64,000 nucleotides of DNA from Terana coerulea (Eukaryota; Basidiomycota; Agaricomycetes; Polyporales; Phanerochaetaceae): assembly GCA_024811115.1 (NCBI GenBank), contig JAKOGH010000662.1, positions 17,201 to 81,200 on the forward strand, given 5' to 3'. Made by a program: the position numbers and the translations under genes. The first letter of the stretch is position 1. Every line of letters begins with the position of its first letter. Shown here in pieces: positions 23,960 to 36,139 of this stretch. The notes below the pieces were generated by a model. It was not told the origin of the DNA and ran no database searches. It saw only the letters and a list, made by a program, of their open reading frames with translations.

Positions 23960-26801
23960 CAAGCGACATTTGCATGTCAACTTCATCGGACCAGATGATC
24001 AGTGAGGGTTCACATGAGCTGCGCTTGGTGGGGCAAGAGGAGCTACCCTCGATGAACTCCGGCTCAGCAAACTTGCGTTTGAGAGTGATGTTGTTCAAGT
24101 CGATGTACAACAACATCCAGATTCATGAGTCAGATCAGTGGAAGGCAGTGTTTATCACCAATCGAGGGCTCTTTGAACCTAGGGTCATGTTCTTTGAACT
24201 GACGAACTTACCGGCCACCTTTCAGTTGCTCATAAATGCCATCTTCGCAGACTTGATAGCAACAAACAAGATGGCCGTCTACATGGATGACATTCTGATC
24301 TACAGTAGCAACTTAGAAGTGCATCGAGAGACAACACATGAAGTTCTGCAACGGCTAAAGGAGTACAACTTGTTCTTTGAAACCGAAAAAGTGCGAGTTT
24401 GACAAAGAGGAGGTCAAATACCTAGGTATAGTTATCCGAGCTGGGGAGGTGAGGATGGATCCAGCCAAGGTACGAGCAATCACAGAGTGGCACACTTCTC
24501 GAACTCTCCAAGATGTATGAGGATTTCTCGGCTTTGCAAACTTTTATCAAAGGTTCATCGAGGGGTTTTCACGTCAAGCTCACCCCCTAAATGATTTGAC
24601 CAAGAAGGACACACTCTGGCAATGGGGACTAGAAGAGCAATCGGCCTTTGATGATTTGCGCAAAGCCTTCGTTATGGCACCGATCCTCGCAATGTATGAC
24701 CCAACTAAGGAAACAAAGATCAAAGTAGATGCATTGAACTTTGCAACCGGAGGAGTCCTATCACAATGAGGAGACGATAACCTCATGCATCTAGTGGTGT
24801 TCCATTCAGAGACGATGTCACCGGCAGAGCGCAACTATGAGATTTATGACAAGGAACTGTTGGCCATCGTCAGAGCTCTAAAGGAATTTCAACATCATTT
24901 AGAAGGACTTCCAAAAGTTACTGTCTACTCAGATCACAAGAACCTGGAGCACTGGATAAGAGCCCAGAACCTAACCCGCCGACAAGCCAGATAGTCACTC
25001 TGGCTGTTGCAATTCCATATAGAGATGGTACATCGCCTAGGCAAGTTGCAAGGCAAGTCTGACATGATGACCCAAAGTGCATCATCCGAAGTTCCAGACA
25101 CCGAAGATAATTGAGAACAAGTAGTACTAGTTCTAAGACACCTGCAGACTATCAACGCAGCAGTCATCTTAGGTACAACAGAAGGAATGGAGACAGGAAG
25201 AGAGTTCAATAGAGAAGGATATCAGAAAGGCAGGGCTAAGAGAAGCAATAGTAGTAAAGGCACTGAAGGGACTGAAGAAGACAGGCACGTGATGACTACT
25301 TGATGGAATAAAGGAATGGGAGGAAGGGGATGGAATGGTATACTATCGAGAGAAGCTGTATGTACTAGATGACTTGGAAATATGGAGGAGGATACTAGCA
25401 GAGTGTCACGATGGAAGAACAGCTGGACATTCAGAACACGACGGAACCTACGAACTGGTGAGCTGGCACTACTGGTGGCCGCTCATGCGAGCCTTTGTCG
25501 ACCAGTATATGCGGGGATGCAAACAATGTCAACGATTCAAACCTGCTTCTCACCCATGAGTCGATCCACTTCCAATAGCCATACCAGAAGGACTCTGGCA
25601 AATTATTGGTGCAGACTTGGTAACAGGACTCCTACTGTCGAAGGGCTTAGACAAACAGCTTTACAGTGCCATTCTAACGATCGTTGACCTGTACACCAAG
25701 CAAGGACACTTTGTGCTCATCAACGACTTGATAACGGCAGAAGGAATTGCATCGCTATTGAAACAGGAACTCTTCAGACTCCATGGACTACCACGAGGGA
25801 TCATATCTGATTGAGGACTACAGTTTGCTGCCAAAGTCATCACGGCCTTGTACAAAAGGCTAGGAATTAACAGTCAGCTTACGACAGCTTATCACCCTCA
25901 GGCCAATGAGCAGACAGAGCGCGCCAACCAGGAGATTGAGCAGTACCTCTAATTATTCACCTTGCAACAACAAGACAACTGGGCTCATTTTATACTAGTT
26001 ACTGAGTTCGCGCTCAATTCCAGAGTACACTCAGCTCATTGATGATTGCCATTCGAAGTACTGTATGGGTACCAACTAGACTTCACCATCCCAGCTTGAG
26101 GGCGCGGCAACATGCTGGCAGCTGACTCCTGAGCAGAACTACTTGCCCAGACACGTAAGAATGCAGAAGCAGCTCTTTGAACTACAAAGAAGGGGATGTC
26201 TGCTAGTGCTCCTCCATCTAAAGTGTTTGATGTTGGAGATAAAGTCTGGCTGAACAGCCGCAAAGTGCAGATGCATCAAGCCTCTTGCAAGCTGGGATCC
26301 AGATAGCTTGGACCTTATGAGATCCTGGAGAGAGTAGGCAATCGGGACTACAAGCTCAAATTACCGACAGTGCTGAAAATCCACAATATATTCCACATTG
26401 ACCGGCTCTCACCATGGAAGGGAAATGAAGTCAATGAAGTCTTATCATCGCCCCCAGCCCCAGTCACAGTTAGAGAGGAGGAGGAGTATGAGGTGGAGGA
26501 GATACTTGACAGTAGAGTCTTCTGCCGGCAATTCCGATACCTTGTCAAATGGAAGGGCTACAGCTCGGGTTCTAACACCTGGGAATTGGCAAAGAACCTT
26601 GAGAATGCCCCAGAAGCCATCGAAACAATCCATAAGTCGCATCCCAGCACAGCCCAACACATTAATGCTGCCATGTTTGCAACTCTGCCGTGGCAACCAC
26701 TACAAAATTTCACCAATATTGTATCACCAGAGTTTGGATGGAAGGAGGGGAGATTTGTGGCACTCGGTTCATTGAGGACAATGGACTTTAGTGGGGAGTA
26801 A
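23960..26801 (+). pseudogene. Chromovirus pol: RT, RNase H, integrase, chromodomain (many stops)
   Basis: The reverse transcriptase shows the fingers/palm region and active site VYMDDILIYS (about 24280-24308). RNase H shows YEIYDKELLAIV (about 24838-24870). The integrase zinc finger has paired His and GCKQCQR (about 25430-25535), followed by the integrase core. The C-terminal chromodomain contains YEVEEILDSR and YLVKWKGYSS (about 26485-26575), with the aromatic/acidic residues of a methyl-lysine reader, the hallmark of chromoviruses. At least eight in-frame stops occur, most replacing expected tryptophan (TGG to TGA or TAG), for example near 24767, 24992, 25557, 25812, 26098, 26128 and 26303. 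This is a C-to-T/G-to-A decay pattern. Confidence 0.85.
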
Positions 26802-27915
26802 TGTTGCAGACAGACATGCATATGTAGTACTATTTTTCATTTTCTTGCATTCATTAGCACAGATACATGGCCTGGTAGCAGCCCTAGAGCCTCTGGACTT
26901 CATTCCGATGATCCCGGCGCTTAGCGCCCAAATGCGGCTCAGTTCTTCCCACATTCTCAGATACTTAGCACCAAGAGGGGCGCTTAAAAGTGAATTTCCT
27001 GACATGCACCTCTAAAGTTTTGAGGACCCCCGACTACCAAGCGGTAGCGGATGGTGTGGAGCATCACTCCACTTGCCAGCGCATGGCATCATTGGACGCT
27101 CATAACCAGTTGCATTCCATTTGCATCCTTCACAATTTCCTGTCTCTTCCTCAGCATTTACGTGGTGAAAAAGCCCATACAGCATATGAAAATGTTAATT
27201 GACTATAGATACTCATTAGTGCGATTTTTCCCCATGAATGGGCTCATTTTAAGTGGTGCTTACTTGTCAGCTCTAGATGATACAACTCCAAAAATTCAAT
27301 CTTCTTTCTGAAAATAGTCTTAGAACTATATGCATCATTAAACAAAACATCGAAGCCATGCATGGCTATGCAGGAACTAGACACGCTCTACAGCCTCTAC
27401 TTGGTGAAGACGCAACTTCGCGACCTACATAGTTCACACTTGCACGTGACTGACTTCCCAAATTAGCTGAGAGATCACTACCTTATTGCGTTCGTTGTTT
27501 TCTCCTCTCACACAAGAAATCGCCCAAAATTGAGGGGCAGCATCATAATATAGTGCTTATTATTTCTGTTCCAAAATAAGTACCCATAGCAAGGGTTAGA
27601 TCACATGTTTACAGGCTCTCTGTGAGAAAGACGCAAACAGGGACCTGAAACACTGCTATCACCCCGGCTCCACGTGGGCGGTGCATATCTCTGATTCAGA
27701 TCTCGCCCCCTCTTGTTTAGCACTCTGGACTCTCTAGCCTTATCTCTCATCTCGACCTCTTGGTCATTAGAATAAGTATTGGCACCTGCCTGCCTGTTCT
27801 ATGAAATCTACTAAGAGTTGGCCTTCGTCGCCCTCCTTGTACATATTCTACTATCTATTCTCTATCCACTCTGATCTGCTTGTTCTGGTTACATGTCGAG
27901 CTCGTCTCCACGACA
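26802..27915 (+). repeat. 3' LTR of the chromovirus, split by a MITE
   Basis: The LTR halves are 26802-26971 and 27716-27915, interrupted by a 744-bp insertion. A purine-rich tract (AGTGGGGAGTAA) immediately precedes it and is the likely polypurine tract. Confidence 0.85.
26972..27715. mobile_element. 744-bp non-autonomous DNA element inside the LTR
   Basis: The ends are inverted: CAAGAGGGGCG at left and CGCCCCCTCTTG at right. The flanking 8-bp duplication CTTAGCAC / TTTAGCAC differs at one base. An 8-bp duplication with short TIRs fits the hAT superfamily. No transposase is encoded. It inserted after the LTR existed. Confidence 0.82.
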
Positions 27916-30026
27916 CAGGGGGCCTGTACAATAGCAGGCTTCATGGTGTCGCTATGATTCAAGCATATATGCGCACCATTTGCCCAGAGCCTTTTCACAT
28001 AACATTCCAGCTAACATCTTCTTCATACATCACGTTGTACGAAGCCGCTATACAGTGGAAATGTCATATTTCCTACGATTTCTTGCAAGTTGCACACCGA
28101 GTGCAATGCTCGCACGTTCTGATGCAAATATTGCAGCGCTAACGTGCCAGAGGCCTCAAGTCTAAGTGGAGTGCTGAATGGAACGGCCTAGTAGTGATAC
28201 GAAGAGGATACGAGAGAAGCAGCGGTAAGGACATAGCAAAGGGAGCGTAGGATTGAGTCGCGAACTCGCGAGAGAGCCCTGGGTTGAGTCACATGACAAC
28301 AATCTACACTCGCGCTTGCGAAAGTCACCAGACGCTTGATAGCATTTTGAGCTTGGTTCCCACCGATTCTCGCATAGGCCCCGCGAAGAGCAAACACCTG
28401 CAGCCTCTGCTGCACTCAAACATCCTGTGAACGAAGACTAGAGGTTCCTCACAAAACCGGACCAATGTAGTGCTCTTCTGATATAGCGATGCATTCGCGT
28501 CACTTAACCCCGTTTTAAGGGTTGGTACACGGGCGCTTCATATTAGTTCGAGCTCACTGTGTTCGACAGCGGTGGGGGATATTATGGAGTTTGTACAAAC
28601 ACTTCAATGTGGTCGTTTTTGGTATATAGGGCTATTACAAGGTACTTATCGGCCTTTTATGCCTGTCATGAGTGTCTCAAGCTATGGTAAGGGGTGGATT
28701 CGCTTTGCTCGCGGTGGATGTAGGTGTGCTCACTGTTGCTCACAATGAGCCGTGCTGCAAATTTTTATTGTCTGTCTGTCTGTCTCAGGTTTGTCTGGGA
28801 TTCTGTGATAAGTATAGCCTCTTGGGCTGTTGTTTGGTGAGAATCATAGCCCTAGGGGCTCCTTTCTATTGTTTCCAGTTTTTTGACATGGTGGTCGTTA
28901 GGGTCCCCTTCTTCAATCATTGGATTACCGCGTACTTCCAGCATGGTGGCCTATCCACAAGCGACCCCGACATGCTCTCATATGTAGTAGTACCGGCGTC
29001 CTTCCGTCCACCCACTATCTACAACATGTCCAAGGAGTAGATTGCCAACGACTTCTATACCCTTCGGCCAGTGGCTCAGTGATGTCGCTCATGGTCTTCT
29101 CCATCCCGCAGCTGTAAGCCAGCTATAAAAAGGCATGCTTCAACAAAAAGCTGCAAGTATGAAGGTCCTTGTCGGACAAAATAGTGGAATTGAGCGACTG
29201 TGCACTCGAACTCGGACTGGGCGCGTCAAATAGGATTCATTAAGGTAAATTAACGGTAAATCTGCTTTATTTATGCTAAATCCTGGACTCGTTTGTCATA
29301 TCTCACTCTTGTTCTCATACTTGCGCTTTTTCTATCCCTTCTGTCAGGCTAATCGAGCTGAATATATGCTGATTTATATCTTTTTACTGTGATTAGTGCT
29401 ATTGTGTTCTCACGGGCATCTTTCTTCGTTGGAGGCCGGGGCACGTGGCAAGCGGCTGCCAAAACGGGCAAAGAAACAAACATAGGTGGGCCCTCAGATA
29501 AGTCACTGTCAGCAAATATTGTGAGAGTATCTGCATGTCGTCATTCTAAATATAGATGACAGTGTCAGCCAGCCGGATGTTCTTGTATAGCGACTTCCAG
29601 TTCCACCGGCATATCTCCGAAGCGAGTTCGAGTTTCTATAGACGCCGACGAGTTTCAGCGTAAACGCTGGTGAGTTTGTTGCCTCCTACCAGTCCCAGTC
29701 GCTATCCTCCTCATTAGGGCTTCGTTAAGACTAATTATCTTTTGATCGCCCCAGTTTACTTCGACAATTCCCAGCACCAGCATTTTGACTGCCATTGTCC
29801 CTCAGATGCAAGTGTTGCTCGTCAGATCATCGGACATCGGCTTGATTGTGCTTTGATGCGCCCCTAAGCTCGGATCATATTTTGTGCCTCTCGCGCGGGT
29901 GCTCGTAACACCCTTGGCTTTTTTCACGTTACGGTCTCCTTTGAAATATCTCACCTCAATTGTTACGTCAACACTAATGGCATATTCTATTCGTTCTACA
30001 ATGTTCGAGTGTACACAAGGTTCTAT
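27916..30026. other. Gene-poor region between repeats
   Basis: Apart from the short remnant at 28887-29110 I see no supportable gene. A short TCTG microsatellite lies near 28770-28786. Confidence 0.4.
28887..29110 (+). pseudogene. Short coding remnant, family not recognised (copy a)
   Basis: One frame reads as protein (NHWITAYFQHGG, then YNMSKE) and then hits a stop at 29038-29040, with residue-like sequence continuing. A second segment at about 31470-31660 is similar in the same frame (HWVTSYIKHGDLS, then YGMSDDELATNAG). Shared pattern: HW-T-Y--HG-LS--PD--SYVV. The pair look like fragments of one gene family. A position just before a P450 I-helix would fit, but this is a guess and no P450 signature is present. 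Confidence 0.35.
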
Positions 30027-30793
30027 TATCAAAATAAGGTCTTAGGGACAGCGTGGGCACTGCGCATAACGTCAAGGACGGTAAAGATGATGGTGAGCAG
30101 CACCCGAGAGGGTGCAAACACGTAAGGGATAGGTATAAGTATCATTCATATATAAAAATTATGGCACCAAAGTAACAAAAGCCTTCAATTCCGCACTGAC
30201 TCACCTGGGGCGTGTCCCTCTGCAGTATGTAGTATAAGTATATTTACTGACCTCTCTTCGATTTACCCGCCCCCGCGAATTTGTATCACGGATTCCGGGT
30301 CATTCTATCCTTGCTGATCCACACCACAGTCCGTCTTACTCGTCCTAACCCTCGCAGCCTCTGCTGATGTCTGGCATTCCAGTCAGGCCCGCCCGCTTCT
30401 ATCATTTTTGGGCAAGTACTTACTCATCTCCTACGCTTTCTGGTGCATATATGTACCAACTGAATCTCACCAGTTTTACAGGCAGCGGCACTGCTTTATG
30501 TATTTAGTTTATTTCAGCCGCAGTCATGGTGTTAGTATACAGCTGTAGTCGTAGTAAGTACTAGCGCTTTGCAGCCGGCGCCCTCACTGCCGGCACCCTC
30601 GCAGCCGGCACCCTCATATACGTAGCAGGCGCCCTCACCCAATGTCACCTTAACCCAACGCCAAGCTGGGCCACTCCCCGGAGCGAAGCGAAGGCACCTC
30701 TGTGTGAGTGACTTATATATGCTACGAGTGGTGTCCAGGTGCAGTAAGCATAGTGACGGTACCTTAATAACACTAAAGTACCAAAATCCGACA
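30027..30793 (-). repeat. Solo LTR of the 205-bp LTR family, split by a 561-bp insertion
   Basis: The halves 30027-30142 and 30704-30793 together match the 205-bp LTRs at 37648 and 38811. Flanks TCTAT (30022-30026) and CCTAT (30794-30798) fit a 5-bp duplication with one mismatch. The intervening 30143-30703 is not part of the LTR. It includes four imperfect copies of a GCCGGC(A/G)CCCTC motif (about 30572-30640). I could not find a duplication for the inner insertion. Confidence 0.78.
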
Positions 30794-33009
30794 CCTATAT
30801 CTAACAAGTTCTCGCGATTGCCGACCAATGACCTATGAAGGGACTAGCCGTGAGTCGTGACCAGAGTACTACATCGTATCTTAGTTGGTATGTCGGTCGC
30901 CTTTCTAACCATGTCGCCCCTAACTAACTTGTTCTGTTTCTCAGAGACGGTGCTGTACGTGTCACGAGAGCAAGAGCTAGCACATCGGCTGATGATACTT
31001 TCCTCAGGCACTCTCGACAGAGTAAGGGCACTGTGAAGCTCGGCGGGTGTGGTTCATCTTCATCGTCGGCCGCGACTACCCCGGATGTACTCCAGTCACC
31101 ACAGCTAGTGTTGCCTTGCTGGAATCCGGTAGAGAAGGGGACAAGGCTTCATGCCTGCGAACGAGTGGAATGGAACTCGGCACGTTTATCAGTAGTTTGA
31201 TCGTGCAGTACCACATCCCTGCACTTGTGGAAAATGCGCAGGGCGATGAATTTGGGATCGTTGGTTGATCCATGGGCTGTGCGTTCGTCCTCGCCAGCTG
31301 TAGGTAGTCTTGATGTACTGTCGAGAAACGTAACCGCCTGCTTCAGCTCTTGTTTGCAAGATCAATGGCGTTTTCGTGCGCAAAGAATCGGGTAAATGTA
31401 CTTACCGACGTTGCAAAACCAAGCTCCGCGATATTGGGAGTGCTCATCCCTTCCAGGGCGTAGACGCATTTGATCGACGAGTCCATACCCGCCGAGCTCA
31501 GGGTCTTCATCCACTGGGTCACATCGTACATCAAGCACGGCGACCTGTCCGTGCGCAACCCGGATTCGCCGTCATATGTTGTACCCACGACTTCCCATGC
31601 GCCAAGCTCCTACGGCATGTCCGATGACGAGCTCGCCACTAATGCAGGCAGGAGGCAGACTTACCTTAGACTTTGACTATCAGCGACCCCTAATCTGTCC
31701 TTCAACCCTTCCTCGCCTATCTGCCACCGAAGAAATCTTATGAAGCAATCCTTTGGAGGAACGTAGACAGTTCAAATTGAGCATTGCAGAGTATCGTCGA
31801 GACTCAAGCAAGGGGGCAGATAGTGAATGCAACGGGCGTAGTCAATGAAAATGATAAATCATTCGCATGGCGAAACGCAGTCGCCAAGTGTGTAGACATT
31901 GCCGAATATCGTTGACCCTTGGGGACGATGACGAAGTTGGACAGGATGAAGATGAAGTATGCCGTATGCGAACGGAGAGATGCACGGCGCGTTCACAGAG
32001 TGGTCGTCTGCATATTCCAGTAGCCATTCGGTTCAGTCCACCTATTGTCTAGGCCTTAAGGTGGCTGTGTTTACGGCGCATGAAGCTTGAAGAGGAGAGC
32101 GGAACACGTTACCGGAAGCAGGAGCCTGGTAGGACAGGTTAGAACAGTCTTCCCTTGGAAAGACGATACGCTTACCAGTGGAACGTCTCCTTCAGGGCCT
32201 AACCATCGAGATGAGGGGCAAGTAACAGGGTGTTCAGGAGTCCAGTATCGTGGGTGGTGGGTGCGCAGGTGATGGACGGACAGTAACATGGGCCCGGGGT
32301 GGCGCGGCAAATGCACGCAGGTGGTAATAAGCAGTAAGCGCTACATACAAACTAACCATTAACGGCGTTAACAGGGGGTCAATATGGCTACTGACCGGCT
32401 ACACGATTTTGCCGAGTCCGGTAAGTGCTGTAAGTGAAGCAAGTAAGTACGCTGGTGAGACTATCGGTGTACGAAGCTTACCGTCCTCTAACCTCGCTCC
32501 GAAGGCCTTGTGCTCAAGCAGCAAGGTCAGCTTTCACCCTGGCTGAAGCCTCTTCGCGGTCATGTCCCTCAACGGCTTTCACGAGATGAATACGATACGG
32601 AAGTTGGGGACGTGCACTTCTACCTTGGAACATCTCGCTCAAGCGTTTCATACACATGTCAGACGGTGTGGGCAGCTGGGAAATTGAGGGAACGCATGCA
32701 CCCGTAAAGGTACGCATATCATTTATTCTCTGCAAGAGCGACTTGCGCGCGTCCACCGGGTTTATGTTCGACCAGTGTGCGAGATCCGGACTCGCATGCT
32801 TGGCAGTCACATCCATCCCAAAGCATAGCTCCGTCTAATAACCTCTAGTTTTAGATTCGCCGGAGACCGTTTCTATCACGAGCTGGTTCTCACTCAGAGC
32901 TTTGTGCTTATAGATGGATCTCACGGTACTTGCGTGCTTTATTCCTGCCGACCTTTAAGGCGCGCATCCCCACCACCGTGGCGCCCCATCCCACTCACGC
33001 TCGTCAACG
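30794..33009. other. Mostly non-coding, no intact gene
   Basis: Several open frames on both strands (for example 32514-32816 minus and 31047-31268 plus) have no recognisable motif. Apart from the remnant at 31440-31672 nothing can be supported. Confidence 0.4.
31440..31672 (+). pseudogene. Short coding remnant, family not recognised (copy b)
   Basis: Similar at protein level to the segment at 28887-29110. The + strand frame has G/C-rich third positions and reads DESIPAELRVFIHWVTSYIK, ending soon after NAGRRQTY. The opposite strand is also open (31343-31588), so the strand call rests on codon bias. No flanking exons could be identified. Confidence 0.35.
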
Positions 33010-34498
33010 ATGTCCATGTTGACTAATGGACGTGTCCTGTTCAACGAGATTCCAATAGGTGAGTGCTCTACACTACGCGATGATACCACTACAACTCACT
33101 ACGCCTTAAGGCTATCCTGAACCTGGAAGAAGCACCTTATACGACGAATCCCATTCAATTGACCCTGATACTGTCGCATTACGAGGTGGCATTCTGGTAA
33201 AGAATTTGGTCTTGTCTATAGACCCCTACATGCGCGGAAAGATGAGGGACGGTCCGAAGCCTGAAAGTTACTTCGTGAGTGTCCGTATTCTTGATCGAAT
33301 ACTTTGCTCTAAATTATTGGGAATATAGCCCGCATTTTCCAAGGGGGAGCCGTAAGTTGCGCTTCAATCCTTGCGGCATCTCTCATGACAATTTTGAATG
33401 TCAGTCTAACGAATTTCGGCGTCGGTCAAGTCATCCGCTCAGAGGACCCCGCGGTCAACGCAGGCGACCATGTCTATGGAGTCTTTCGTACGTCGAGCAT
33501 TACTATGAGCCCATGTCTGTATCTTACGGAACGAACCTTTAGCATTTGCGGACTACTTTATTGAGCCGGATACTGGTAGAGTGCGAGTGCTGGACAACAA
33601 GGAAGGCCTCCCATGGTCCGCCTACGTGGGTATTGCAGGGATGCCAGGTAATGGCTATACTGCTTTTTTGATCGCAACACCTCCTAACACAAAGGCTAGG
33701 GCAGAGTGCATTTTGTGGGTGGAAGGAGTACGCTCAATCGAAGAGGGGTGATGTGGTTTTTGTGACGGCTGGTGCTGGTGTGTGCCTCCCCATCATGGCC
33801 AAGTCACATCTCAATTCATGTCCTGGTGTAGGTGCCGTTGGATCGTTGGTCATACAGCTGGCAAAAGCGGATGGTCTGAAGGTCATCGCGTCTGCAGGGT
33901 CGCAGGAGAAAGTCGAATTCATGACAAGTATCGGTGCAGATGTTGCATTTAACTACAAGACCACGGCGACCGCGGAAGTGTTGGACAGGGAAGGTCCTAT
34001 TGACATGTACGCTCATGCCTTATTATCTCTGACGTTCGGCTTCCAGTAATCTCGTCGCCTTCAGATATTGGGATAACGTAGGAGGAGAGACTTTTGACAC
34101 CGCCCTCAGATATGCGGCTCGCCATGCGCGCTTTATTGTGCGTACACTGATCATGCTGTCCATGGGCTCGTTTCGTCTCATTACGCCTTATTTTCACTTA
34201 GGAATGTGGTACCATCTCCACCTACAACGGACAGGCCCCCCTCATCACGAACCTGAAGATGATAGTACCCAAGGAGATCAAAATCCAGGGATTTCTTGTC
34301 TTCTCACTGCTACCGAAGTACTTGGAGGAGTTTTATAGCGAGGTCCCTAAGCGTGTTGCAAGCGGGGAGTGGAAACATCTCGAGGACGTTAAGCACGGTC
34401 TGAGGTATGCTGGCGAGGCGATTCTTGACGTGCAGTTGGGTAGAAACTTCGGAAAGAGTATCATCAAACTCGCCTCCGCTTCAAAACCCAACTCATAG
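33010..34498 (+). CDS. NADP-dependent alkenal/double-bond reductase (MDR superfamily)
   Basis: A zinc-independent medium-chain dehydrogenase/reductase of the leukotriene-B4 12-hydroxydehydrogenase / 2-alkenal reductase type, which reduces activated C=C bonds with NADPH in the cytosol. The start ATG at 33010 gives MSMLTNGRVLF. Family motifs across the exons: LSIDPYMRGKM (about 33207-33242); GVGQVIRSEDP (about 33418-33450); GIAGMPG (about 33630-33650); Rossmann motif AGAGAVGSLVIQLAK, joined across the intron 33779-33830; YWDNVGG; CGTISTYN near 34205. The C-terminal exon ends at 34496-34498. About eight exons with short GT-AG introns join in frame by eye, giving roughly 345 residues, normal for the family. 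It sits 0.6 kb upstream of the UbiA-type cyclase on the same strand, suggesting a tailoring role. Confidence 0.88.
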
Positions 34499-35101
34499 AC
34501 GTTTACTACAGCTACGCGGATATTCAGGCTCACACAGACCAACATGGCCGTCATCACAGAATCGTACTTGAGTCATTCACATAGTACTCCCTGTCGTTGG
34601 TATAACAGATGGTCACAATGAACTTTGCAAGCAATCAACGTCTGCGATAAAATATAGACGCTGTCCATTACCATTCGAACTCTCCACGATGCCCCAGCAC
34701 GAGGTAGATCAAGGGTTCAAACGTTCACTTTCAGGTTCTGCAAGCCTCTGTGATACTTGATAGGGCCCAGCTCCGTCACGCCCCCAAGCAGTCCGGTCGG
34801 AAGGTATAGTGGGCCCTTCCCATCCGTATAATTGCGCGCGTCCTGATCGCATTACCTTCTATAGAACGTATTCACACACCACTGTATCATGAATGAAGGC
34901 GATGAAGCCTTCGCAGTTAACGACGCCGATTGGAGTAACCGATAGCTCATGCTAGGATTGCGTGCACGGCTGACGCTAACCTTGCATTATCCCCGGTGTA
35001 GCATTTCTCCACGAAATTCTTTCCGGTGCATTTAAGATGAACCCTCGGCGGACCACGCCATCCGTAGGATTGAAGGCTCACTTGCGCCGGCTTGTTCACC
35101 A
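34499..35101. other. Intergenic; probable promoter of the UbiA-type gene
   Basis: Contains the 3' UTR of the reductase and the upstream region of the cyclase. No coding content recognised. Confidence 0.4.
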
Positions 35102-36122
35102 ATGCTTCGAGCCAGGCTGCTTTACCACGCCAGAACTATTCTTCTGTTTACCCTAGCAGATTTCAAAACAATATTCATCCCTATTGTGAGTAGCTTGTCA
35201 ATCGCATGCATGTGAGGGGGAGCCCGAGGTGCTGACAGTTGAGCTTTTTAGTCCGTCTTCGCATGCGCCACCGCTCCTCTGCACTCGCTCTCGCGTCTCC
35301 CTGCGGGCTTGTCCTGGATATGGTTGCACCAGTTTATGTGCAACGTTTCAAACCAGTCCAGAGGATGCGCCGAGGACAGGATTAACAAACCGTGGCGACC
35401 TCTTCCTACGGGAAGAATTTCCGAAACTCAAGCCATCGTGTTACGCTGGGTCTCGGTGCTTTTCTGCCTGCTCTACTCTGCAGCATACGGCAGAGACTTG
35501 GTCCTGACAACTCTCGCCCTCATCCTCACCACGCTTCTGTACGACGAGATGGGATTGGCTGGGCATTACATCGGCAAGAGCTTCTGCAACATCGGCGGTT
35601 ATACCACGTTTGAAATAGGTGCCACGAAGCTCATGGGTGTGTGATGTTCTTCGTAGCTGCGACCCGAACTGACGTGAATGCGGCAGGAATGAGCCGAGAG
35701 ATGGATGCCATTTCATATACAGCCGTCTGCATTAGCGGAAGTCTGATTTTTACAACAATCCAGGCGCAAGACTTCGCAGATGTCGGAGGGGATAGGGAGC
35801 TTGGGCGCATCACGTTTCCGATTCACTCCCCCGAACTTTCACGAAAGGCGACGCTTCTTGCGCTCGTCTCATGGTCGCTGTTCCTGGGGCCGTTTTGGGG
35901 AGTGGGACCCATCTGTCAGACGATATTCACTTGTTTGGGTCTTCTTATCGGCTTGCGCTATTATCTGTGGCGAACACCCCATTCCGACAGGGCCTCCTAC
36001 ATCTTGTACAACGTACGTCGTATCAATTAAACTTGCTCAGCCACTGAATATACTGCTAGATATGGCTTGCTGCGGCGCACATGCTCCCATATCATACTCG
36101 AAAAGGATTGCTAAGATTCTGA
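35102..36122 (+). CDS. UbiA-type integral-membrane terpene cyclase / prenyltransferase
   Basis: Four exons read cleanly: 35102-35185, 35252-35636, 35687-36012 and 36060-36122, all GT-AG, giving 285 residues. The first Asp-rich region has EDRINKPWRPLPTGRIS (about 35367-35417) and the second QAQDFADVGGDRELGR (about 35763-35810). Both match the Mg-diphosphate binding sites of UbiA enzymes. Repeated hydrophobic helices (FACATAPLHSLSRL; LVLTTLALILTTLLYDEMG) and the short C-terminus HMLPYHTRKGLLRF fit a multi-pass protein. The closest fungal families are UbiA-type sesquiterpene cyclases such as fumagillin Fma-TC. The reaction (cyclase versus aromatic prenyltransferase) cannot be decided by eye. Start: the ATG at 35102 is the first in frame; the same frame upstream soon meets a stop. 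Confidence 0.85.
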
Positions 36123-36139
36123 CGTATCCGACCTGATTA

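Larger units (their letters stand above)
18937..27915 (+). mobile_element. Decayed Ty3/Gypsy chromovirus with nested insertions
   Basis: It is flanked by related LTRs (18937-19300 and 26802-27915) that start TGTTGCAGACAGACATGC and end in CA. A possible 5-bp duplication is GAGGG (18932-18936) versus CAGGG (27916-27920), four of five matching. The internal part keeps a little leader/gag sequence on the left, then RT, RNase H, zinc-finger integrase and a chromodomain on the right (+ strand). A truncated Copia element in opposite orientation occupies about 19640-23700 and has replaced most of gag/protease. A 744-bp MITE sits inside the right LTR. Many in-frame stops show that it is inactive. Confidence 0.85.

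Noticed and set aside
28765..28790. TCTG microsatellite as a functional repeat
   Set aside because: Too short and ordinary to interpret.
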